A stretch of DNA of 5,070 nucleotides, taken from contig CALGNG010000298.1 in assembly GCA_937958735.1 (NCBI GenBank), forward strand, positions 1 through 5,070. Reading direction: 5' to 3'. A program made the position numbers and the translations under genes. The notes beneath the pieces were generated by a model. That model saw nothing but the letters and a program-made list of their open reading frames with translations, did no database searches and had not been told where the DNA came from. How positions within the stretch are numbered: position 1 is the first letter of the stretch; each line of letters begins with the position of its first letter. This document shows positions 1 through 4,302 of this stretch, piece by piece. This DNA comes from an uncultured Aquimarina sp. Its GTDB lineage: Bacteria; Bacteroidota; Bacteroidia; Flavobacteriales; Flavobacteriaceae.

Positions 1-229
1 AAAAATTTACGCCAACACGTGGCAAAAAGATAGTATTGCTATAATTAATCCAGAAAACGGGGCTATAGAATCTATTATTAATCTAAAGGGTATTCGTAAA
101 GAAGTAGGCGTTACCCCCGAAGACCGCGACAAAGTACTCAATGGTATTGCTTACAAAAAAACCACTAAACAACTCTATATTACTGGAAAATATTGGCCTA
201 AATTATTCGAGATCGAAATTGTAAAATAA
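1..229 (+). CDS. Glutaminyl-peptide (glutamine) cyclotransferase, C-terminal fragment
   Basis: This is the 3' end of a gene that begins before the window; 75 codons are visible in the frame starting at base 2, ending in TAA at 227-229. The visible protein begins KIYANTWQKDSIAIINPENG and carries VLNGIAY and YITGKYWPKLFEIEIVK near its end. These match the last blades of the bacterial/plant-type glutamine cyclotransferase beta-propeller, where phrases of the form IYANxW...IxxIxPxxG and LNGIAY...LxVTGKxWPxLFEI are characteristic. Known members of the family turn N-terminal glutamine into pyroglutamate, and Bacteroidota versions are usually exported, but the N-terminus that would show a signal peptide is outside the window. 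The gene is not obviously linked to its neighbours: it is followed by a strong terminator palindrome and then more than 450 bp without genes. The family call is confident; enzymatic activity cannot be judged from this fragment. Confidence 0.88.
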   Translation, partial: KIYANTWQKDSIAIINPENGAIESIINLKGIRKEVGVTPEDRDKVLNGIAYKKTTKQLYITGKYWPKLFEIEIVK

Positions 230-316
230 AAGCTCTCTAATAAGCAATTAAAATAATCCTGTTTAATTTATCTGTATTATAGAAAGACAGGTTTCAACAT
301 CTAACCTACTAACTTT

Positions 317-374
317 AACAATAAAAAAGAACAGCGTTCCGATAATTATCGGAACGCTGTTCTTTTTTATTGTT
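317..374. terminator. Perfect 58-bp palindrome, likely bidirectional Rho-independent terminator
   Basis: Bases 317-345 are exactly complementary to 346-374 (29-bp arms, centre GATAATTATC). The inner stem AACAGCGTTCCGAT is GC-containing and is bordered by an A-run at 322-327 and a T-run at 363-368, so the transcript in either direction ends in a stem followed by U residues. It lies 88 nt after the stop of the cyclotransferase gene, which it most likely terminates. No gene converges from the right inside the window, so use in the reverse direction is inference. Confidence 0.85.
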
Positions 375-677
375 TCATTTTTTTAGCCCCCCTTTTTTTT
401 AATACACTATCCCTAAAAAAATATTTCTTTTCTATTTACATTTTTTCACAACCAAAAAACACTCTTCATCTACTAAAAACACTACCGTTAATCACCTAAA
501 CACCTCTCTCACTTAAAATTAGCCCCTACACAAGAAATACTTTTAGATTATAAAACTATACTTTAACCTCAAAAAAATCAATTTATTTCCTTACTTTTAG
601 AACAGTTATTTAAAAAAACTATTTAAACATAGGAATAAAATATAGCACCCATAAATAATTCGATTCAAAAAAACGAC

Positions 678-691
678 TACCCTGTAGGGTA
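678..691. repeat. Short perfect dyad TACCCT-GT-AGGGTA
   Basis: Bases 678-683 are complementary to 686-691 with a 2-bp centre. It lies about 145 bp before the first TssD/Hcp-like gene. It is too tight for a stable RNA stem without opening the inner pair, so if it is functional a DNA-binding site is more likely than a hairpin. A loosely similar dyad, CCTAC-TT-GTAGG, lies at 1899-1910 upstream of the secreted-protein gene. No regulator is implied by the sequence. Confidence 0.3.
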
Positions 692-790
692 AAAAAGAAT
701 AGCAACCTCCCTAAATTGGTAACTAATCTTTTTTATTTACCTTAAGATATATGTGTTAACTACTTAGTATAGTTAGCAAGAGTATAATCT

Positions 791-808
791 CTTTATTTTT
801 TATTCTAA
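791..808 (+). promoter_or_regulatory. Leader block shared by the two TssD/Hcp-like genes (copy 1)
   Basis: The 18-nt string CTTTATTTTTTATTCTAA occurs here 43 nt before the ATG and again identically at 3596-3613, 42 nt before the ATG of the paralogue. Similarity fades on both sides of the block. It may be an untranslated-leader or translation-enhancing element, or simply leftover homology from gene duplication. There is no Shine-Dalgarno sequence between it and the start codon, as is usual in Bacteroidota. Confidence 0.45.
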
Positions 809-833
809 AATTAATACCAAATACCCCAGTATA

Positions 834-1286
834 ATGACCAAAGCACATCTTTTTATTTTTAACGAAAACTTCCCTATAATAAACACTAACGAATGCCTCG
901 TAAAAACCATACGCTATCCTAACCAAACCACCATACTTTTAAACAGTACCCTACGCATAAAAATCTTAAATAAATCCTGTAACCCGCAACTACAAAAGAC
1001 ATTACTCTTTCCTAACCAACTAATTAACGGGCACATTAAGTTTTATAAACCTACTGGAGTTACCTGCGACTTACTTTTTGCCAATGTCTATATTGCTGAA
1101 TATAACGTCTCCCCTAACCCCGAACATCCAGAAACTAATTTTATAGAATTAACCATAAAACCCAAATCACAACAATTTATAGATCTAACAAGCACCACAT
1201 CCAACAATACTATAAACGACAACATCTCTATTAAAGTTAAAAGAAATACCAACACCCTTAACAACTTTCTTTTTAGTAAAAATTAA
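834..1286 (+). CDS. TssD/Hcp-like type VI secretion tube protein, paralogue 1 (150 aa)
   Basis: The best match I can make is the Bacteroidota TssD (Hcp) family, whose members stack as hexameric rings into the inner tube of the type VI secretion system (subtype iii). What supports this is the length near 130-150 aa, a beta-rich pattern with little hydrophobic continuity, no signal peptide, and the segment at about residues 65-100, NGHIKFYKPTG...LLFANVYIAEYNV, which follows the family phrase GxIxFYK...LxFxdAYxVxYxE, followed by the alternating strand FIELTIKP. The start at 834 is supported because the paralogue at 3638 begins with the same MTKA-LFIFN and has the same leader spacing. The tail after about residue 117 is Thr/Asn-rich and basic and ends FLFSKN. 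Codons favour C-ending forms, and the coding strand is very C-rich relative to G (50 C, 11 G in 841-1020), unlike the symporter gene. No other T6SS gene is in the window, so this would be an orphan tube gene. The alternative is an unrecognised small family sharing the TssD fold. Confidence 0.6.
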   Translation: MTKAHLFIFNENFPIINTNECLVKTIRYPNQTTILLNSTLRIKILNKSCNPQLQKTLLFPNQLINGHIKFYKPTGVTCDLLFANVYIAEYNVSPNPEHPETNFIELTIKPKSQQFIDLTSTTSNNTINDNISIKVKRNTNTLNNFLFSKN

Positions 1287-1298
1287 ACAACACCTTAT

Positions 1299-1326
1299 AT
1301 AAAGAGTTATATTATTAACTTTTTAT
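1299..1326 (+). terminator. Weak AT-rich hairpin after first TssD/Hcp-like gene
   Basis: Bases 1299-1309 can pair with 1316-1326 (11 pairs including one G-U, loop TATTAT), starting 12 nt after the stop codon. The T-run lies within the 3' arm rather than after it and the stem is almost all A-T, so termination efficiency is doubtful. It is listed because nothing better follows this gene. Confidence 0.22.
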
Positions 1327-1903
1327 GTGTAATTAATTTCTTACAATAAAAAACAACCTCTACATCCATATTCCTCTATCCCAACACCTTTGATATAGGT
1401 TAATATTTATATAATTTCTTTACAGCTTTTATAAGGAATATAAACCTTTATTCTAAAAACACAAAATCACACTTATTTTAGGGCTAAAACACAAATAATA
1501 ACAGCACAAAAACCTATCGTTTTTTACCTATAATAAATTCCCTACAACATCTCAATTCCCCTCTAACTAACTAAAAAACACACCACAAGCCTTACGGTTA
1601 CACCAAGTTCCTAACTCTTACAAAGTAGACTAAAAAAACAATCCAAAATTAGCTCTTAAAAATCTATTTAATTTAACTCTTTTCCTCTAATACAAACCTA
1701 TTTCCTTTAGAGTCAAAATGTTATGTATCTAACATAATTTTACGCACTACAACCCCATCAAAAATCTTAAATTTTGTAAGTAATCCATTAAATTTCATTT
1801 TTTTTATGTTAAAAACTAATAAAATTATTGCCCCTATATCTTTTTTTTATGCATTTCACCCAATATTATGTTAATTACATCTATTTTATAAAAACCAACC
1901 TAC

Positions 1904-1936
1904 TTGTAGGAAAAATTTAATGGCCTTTTATTTCTG
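1904..1936 (+). promoter_or_regulatory. Candidate Bacteroidota-type promoter for the secreted-protein gene
   Basis: TTG at 1904-1906 is followed after 22 nt by TATTTCTG at 1929-1936, one mismatch from the Bacteroidota -7 consensus TAnnTTTG. Transcription would start near 1942, giving a leader of roughly 55 nt. The TTG lies inside the dyad CCTAC-TT-GTAGG (1899-1910), which would allow a bound regulator to block it. This rests only on pattern matching in AT-rich DNA. Confidence 0.35.
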
Positions 1937-1958
1937 TAATACGCAAAATATAAGGGCG

Positions 1959-1997
1959 ACTAATTGTTCATAATATTAAATAAATAAACTAATTGTT
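1959..1997 (+). repeat. 10-bp direct repeat ACTAATTGTT abutting a start codon
   Basis: ACTAATTGTT occurs at 1959-1968 and 1988-1997, the second copy ending immediately before the ATG at 1998. Both lie in the predicted untranslated leader of the secreted-protein gene. They may mark a translational or transcriptional control site, or be chance in AT-rich sequence. Confidence 0.3.
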
Positions 1998-2903
1998 ATG
2001 AAAAATTACTCAAAATTCAAATTACTAGTAACGGGAATACTTACCGCAGGAATCTCTGCAGCGTCGTTAGCACAGGTTAGTGGTACTTCTATTAGACAAT
2101 TTGTAATTAGATTTGACAACGCTCCCCAAGAAACTTCTTTTACTGTTAGCCAAAATGGTAGACAAATAGAAAGCTCTGGACCATTTAGCCAAAATTTAGC
2201 AGGACAAACAGTTGTGTTTGATTTGCCTTCTGGAGGAAGCTTAAACCCTTTTACAGTAACTATTAATGATTCTGGAAACAATGGTATTACTAATGGAAAT
2301 GGTGCTATTGCAGTTTCTTTTAGATCTGTAGTAAGAGCGAGATCTTCTTCTAACTTAGTAAGCACAAGATTCCACGTAGCGTCTAACTTTGGATCCCAAA
2401 CAAGCTTTAGAGTTGGTGGAGATACAGATCCTAGATTATTAGCTGGTGGTGGTGCTTTAGAAGGTCTTACTATTAACGATGTGGATTTTCTTAGAACTTT
2501 CGAATCTGGTGTAGGTCTAGTGGCTGTAAACAATGGTCGCTTAAGTAGAAGAAGTACTTCTTTCGAAGAAATTGCTAACTCTAACAGACCAGCTAGACCA
2601 TCTACGACTACTCCTACTACATCTGCTTCTATTAGCGATAACTTAAATTTAACTGTTAGAACTAGCCGTAGTGCAGGAACCACTTTAACTATTGCAAATA
2701 CTTCTGCACAAAGCGATAATGCTACTATCCAAATTACAAGAGTAAACGGATCTGCTGCAACAAGTATTACTAGACAAGTTACAATAGCTGCTGGCGCTTC
2801 TAACAATGTTACTCTTTCTGATTTGGCATTAGGAATTTACGAGGTTATTATTACTTCGCAAAACACAACGGGACAATTAAGAACTCGTCGTTTACTTAGA
2901 TAA
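1998..2903 (+). CDS. Exported protein of unknown function with T9SS-like C-terminal domain (301 aa)
   Basis: I do not recognise the family. Residues 1-25 form a clear signal peptide: basic start MKNYSKFK, hydrophobic core LLVTGILTAGISAA, and a signal peptidase I site ASLA before Gln26. The mature protein is rich in Ser, Thr, Asn and Gly with alternating hydrophobic residues, suggesting a beta fold with no membrane segment. Residues about 26-195 hold an unassigned region, including a Gly/Asn-rich stretch and GGDTDPRLLAGGG. A Pro/Thr/Ser linker at about 197-211 separates a C-terminal domain of about 90 aa. This ends with DLALGIYEV (from residue 275) and finishes RTRRLLR, resembling the closing LxxGxYxV...kkLxx pattern of type A sorting domains recognised by the Bacteroidota type IX secretion system. 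The usual opening NPxxd motif is not seen, so the assignment is tentative. The ATG is fixed by the signal peptide. The gene stands alone with long spacers on both sides. It could be a surface or extracellular protein; a link to the flanking tube-like genes is only positional. Confidence 0.8.
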   Translation: MKNYSKFKLLVTGILTAGISAASLAQVSGTSIRQFVIRFDNAPQETSFTVSQNGRQIESSGPFSQNLAGQTVVFDLPSGGSLNPFTVTINDSGNNGITNGNGAIAVSFRSVVRARSSSNLVSTRFHVASNFGSQTSFRVGGDTDPRLLAGGGALEGLTINDVDFLRTFESGVGLVAVNNGRLSRRSTSFEEIANSNRPARPSTTTPTTSASISDNLNLTVRTSRSAGTTLTIANTSAQSDNATIQITRVNGSAATSITRQVTIAAGASNNVTLSDLALGIYEVIITSQNTTGQLRTRRLLR

Positions 2904-3210
2904 TAAACAATAATACCACTTTTAATTAACCCGATTTACGTATTAGAATTCGGAGCTATTAACTTTTTTATTACCACCACTAAAAACAGTGGAGAATAAT
3001 AGAAATAAACAAAATGGCTTTACTAATACCTAAGTTGGGTTTTTTATTTTATACTTACCCCTCCCTCTACTCCTAAAGCTACTATAACAAAACAAGATGT
3101 TATGCTATAATTTACTACCCGCTTTTATTTAAACTACAATAGTAGAATAGCAACAAGCCCGTAGCCTAATAAATTTTTAAAATAAATACACATAACATAT
3201 AGTACTATTA

Positions 3211-3237
3211 TATTTTAGCCACTTTACCCCTAAAATA
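3211..3237. repeat. 8-bp inverted repeat TATTTTAG / CTAAAATA
   Basis: Bases 3211-3218 are exactly complementary to 3230-3237 with an 11-nt, C-rich loop. The stem has only one G-C pair, and no T-run follows it, so a terminator role is unlikely. It may be a chance palindrome or a protein-binding dyad. Confidence 0.25.
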
Positions 3238-3377
3238 GCTTTTCCAAAAAACACAAAAAAAACCCCACTACAACATTATAAGCCTAATGTTATGCCCATT
3301 ACCTATTAAAACAAGGGCTTTTTACATCTCCGATTTTTAACTTAAAATTTTTACCCACACCTAAGTATTCCATTTAT

Positions 3378-3406
3378 TTGTTTACATTTAAGGCAGATTA
3401 ATTTTA
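3378..3406 (+). promoter_or_regulatory. Candidate upstream promoter for second TssD/Hcp-like gene
   Basis: TTG at 3378-3380, an 18-nt spacer and TAATTTTA at 3399-3406 (one mismatch from TAnnTTTG) make a plausible Bacteroidota promoter. A transcript starting near 3412 would carry the whole structured element 3470-3578 in its 5' leader of about 225 nt before the ATG at 3638. This rests on pattern matching in AT-rich sequence only. Confidence 0.25.
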
Positions 3407-3469
3407 AAGAATAAAATTTATAAGGCACTTACTGTAAACTACATATTATATAGCGTTATGCTGTAATTC

Positions 3470-3578
3470 TGTTAGACAAAACGACCAATTTACAAGACAA
3501 GGATTATAAGTAGAACGCCCACCGTTTGGGGTGGGCTTCTCTTATTGGTCTGCGGTGCTTGGTCGTACCTGTCTAACA
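3470..3578. repeat. Nested inverted-repeat element (MITE-like or structured leader RNA)
   Basis: The ends are perfect 9-bp inverted repeats, TGTTAGACA (3470-3478) and TGTCTAACA (3570-3578). Inside these, ACGACC (3481-3486) pairs with GGTCGT (3561-3566), ATAAG (3506-3510) with CTTAT (3541-3545), AGAA (3512-3515) with TTCT (3537-3540), and GCCCACC (3517-3523) with GGTGGGC (3530-3536) around a 6-nt loop GTTTGG. In competition, GACCAAT (3483-3489) is also perfectly complementary to ATTGGTC (3544-3550). The stretch 3511-3570 is 57% GC (34 of 60), against 22% (13 of 60) in 3391-3450. It lies 59 bp before the second TssD/Hcp-like gene, and no counterpart precedes the first. It has no coding capacity. 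It could be a small non-autonomous mobile element, a REP-type repeat, or a cis-acting RNA. I cannot assign it to a named RNA family. Confidence 0.65.
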
Positions 3579-3586
3579 ATAATTTG
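3559..3586 (+). promoter_or_regulatory. Alternative promoter candidate at right edge of the structured element
   Basis: TTG at 3559-3561 is followed after 18 nt by TAATTTG at 3580-3586, one base short of TAnnTTTG. Transcription would begin near 3592, just before the leader block at 3596 that is shared with paralogue 1. If real, the right arm of the inverted-repeat element supplies the upstream half of the promoter. It competes with the candidate at 3378-3406 and neither is proven. Confidence 0.25.
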
Positions 3587-3595
3587 AAGTTCCAC

Positions 3596-3613
3596 CTTTA
3601 TTTTTTATTCTAA
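3596..3613 (+). promoter_or_regulatory. Leader block shared by the two TssD/Hcp-like genes (copy 2)
   Basis: This is the second exact copy of CTTTATTTTTTATTCTAA, 42 nt before the ATG at 3638. Upstream of it, the two leaders differ completely: here the structured element intervenes, while copy 1 has ordinary AT-rich DNA. The block therefore marks the upstream limit of recognisable homology between the two gene copies. Confidence 0.45.
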
Positions 3614-3637
3614 CATTATACTTAAAACCATATTGCT

Positions 3638-4084
3638 ATGACCAAGGCAAGCCTTTTTATTTTTAACAAAAACTACACCGTAGCAAATACAGCCGAATGC
3701 TTAGTAAAGACCACTAGGTATCCCAACCAAGAAACCATACCACTAAATAGTAGTTTACGAGTAAAATTTTTTAATGAATCTCCCAACCCCCAACTACGAC
3801 AAGCCTTACTTTTTCCCAAACAGTTAATAAACGGTTACCTTAGATTTTACAAAACCACAGGAGACACTTGCGATATCCTATTTACCAATGCCTACCTATC
3901 GGAATTTAACATATATTGCCAGCCCGAAAACACAGATACAGCTATAATAGAACTAGTTATAGAACCCAAAATGCAACAATTTATAGACCTTATTTTTGAC
4001 AAAGATAACAGCCCTTTCGGAATAAATTCTGAAGAAGAAAAAAACAAACACCATAACCACTGGTTTCTCTTTGGAAAAAATTAA
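3638..4084 (+). CDS. TssD/Hcp-like type VI secretion tube protein, paralogue 2 (148 aa)
   Basis: This is a paralogue of the protein at 834: by hand alignment about 75 of the first 117 residues are identical, including MTKA-LFIFN, ECLVKT-RYPNQ, LLFP-QLING, FYK-TG-TCD and QQFIDL. The family argument is the same, with NGYLRFYKTTG...ILFTNAYLSEFNI fitting the GxIxFYK...LxFxdAYxxxYxx core of Bacteroidota TssD (Hcp), a cytoplasmic protein assembled into the T6SS tube; there is no signal peptide. After residue 117 the two proteins diverge: this tail is acidic then His-rich (EEEKNKHHNHW) where the first is basic and Thr/Asn-rich, yet both end F-L-F-x-K-N. Conserved cores with different tails suggest that the tails confer specificity, for example for cargo, but that is inference. 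The start is supported by the paralogue and by the matching leader. G depletion on the coding strand is milder than in copy 1. No T6SS structural neighbours are present in the window. Confidence 0.6.
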   Translation: MTKASLFIFNKNYTVANTAECLVKTTRYPNQETIPLNSSLRVKFFNESPNPQLRQALLFPKQLINGYLRFYKTTGDTCDILFTNAYLSEFNIYCQPENTDTAIIELVIEPKMQQFIDLIFDKDNSPFGINSEEEKNKHHNHWFLFGKN

Positions 4085-4302
4085 AACTAGATCTAAAATT
4101 AATCCTTAATAGTATTTTAATTAAAAAAATCTATTTTTAGTTTTATGTTTTCCTCCTTCTTATTATGTATGATGTTACAAAAAAACATAATAACTTATTA
4201 TCTGTTACAAAAAACCATAATTAGCTAAGTTTTTAATAATGTAAAACCATTTTTCTGAGTAAATTATAATATTTTAGCACAAAAATTTATATATAATTAT
4301 TT
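4085..4302. other. Non-coding spacer upstream of the symporter gene
   Basis: A very AT-rich stretch of 218 bp. Near the second tube-like gene it has only AT-dominated palindromes (ATTAA-TCC-TTAAT at 4098-4110; TTTTAATTAAAA at 4115-4126; AAAACTA at 4083-4089 with TAGTTTT at 4138-4144), none a convincing terminator. Nearer the symporter it has two 19-nt direct repeats, described separately. A possible -7 box, TATTTTAG at 4270-4277, lacks a partner TTG. Confidence 0.5.
4173..4221 (+). repeat. Two 19-nt direct repeats, 30-bp period, upstream of symporter
   Basis: TGTTACAAAAAAACATAAT (4173-4191) and TGTTACAAAAAACCATAAT (4203-4221) differ at one base and are spaced exactly 30 bp, about three helical turns, so a protein would see both on the same face. 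They end 81 bp before the symporter ATG. In addition TTATGTTTT at 4143-4151 is the inverse of AAAACATAA in the first copy (4182-4190). The arrangement looks like a pair of operator sites for a regulator of the symporter gene, but no regulator gene is visible here. Confidence 0.45.

Larger units (their letters stand above)
375..833. other. Non-coding spacer before first TssD/Hcp-like gene, no gene seen
   Basis: About 460 bp with dense stops in all frames. It starts with a short homopolymer stretch (C6 then T9, around 387-401), and is markedly poor in G on this strand (in 481-540 I count 20 C and 3 G). It contains a small perfect dyad TACCCT-GT-AGGGTA (678-691). I find no TAnnTTTG promoter box with a well spaced TTG; the best -7-like match is TATATGTG at 748-755, but the nearest TTG (716-718) is 29 nt away, which is too far. 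The last 43 bp are the leader shared with the second paralogue. Confidence 0.6.
1287..1997. other. Non-coding spacer between paralogue 1 and secreted-protein gene
   Basis: About 710 bp with stop codons closely spaced in every frame on both strands; I see no gene remnant. It contains small dyads (TTTTAG-GG-CTAAAA at 1476-1489; ATGTTA-TGTATC-TAACAT at 1718-1735; CCTAC-TT-GTAGG at 1899-1910), and the promoter candidate of the downstream gene at 1904-1936. Much of it is G-poor on this strand. Nothing indicates an RNA gene or an insertion sequence. Confidence 0.6.
2904..3637. other. Long non-coding spacer with several dyads and a structured element
   Basis: About 730 bp without any credible open frame. 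It contains a short stem CCACT/AGTGG (2977-2992), a weak T-rich end at 3036-3049, an 8-bp stem-loop TATTTTAG/CTAAAATA (3211-3237), a 7-bp stem-loop AACATTA/TAATGTT (3272-3291), three copies of a GTTATGC-containing phrase (3099, 3289, 3455), and the nested inverted repeat at 3470-3578. No convincing intrinsic terminator follows the secreted-protein gene. The concentration of short dyads is higher than in the other spacers. Confidence 0.55.

Noticed and set aside
748..755. Promoter -7 box TATATGTG for the first tube-like gene
   Set aside because: The nearest TTG is 29 nt upstream, outside the usual spacing, and the match to TAnnTTTG has a mismatch in the conserved half.
2006..2806. A 266-codon open frame on the minus strand opposite the secreted-protein gene
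   Set aside because: It is a shadow of the + strand gene: codon bias (few TTA, CTA or TCA in the matching register) keeps the opposite frame open, the translation has no recognisable domain, and the + product has a textbook signal peptide.
3024..3049. Intrinsic terminator after the secreted-protein gene (ACC...GGT followed by T-run)
   Set aside because: The stem is only about three base pairs and lies over 120 nt after the stop codon; the nearby CCACT/AGTGG stem (2977-2992) lacks a following T-run.
3471..3577. Integron attC site suggested by GTTAGAC and GTCTAAC
   Set aside because: The two 7-mers fit the GTTRRRY and RYYYAAC consensus, but they stand in the wrong order for one attC (which runs RYYYAAC to GTTRRRY), no partner motifs are placed to complete a flanking site, and no integrase is present.
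4173..4221. CRISPR array
   Set aside because: Only two short repeats are present, the spacer is 11 nt, and there is no further unit or cas gene; an operator pair is more likely.
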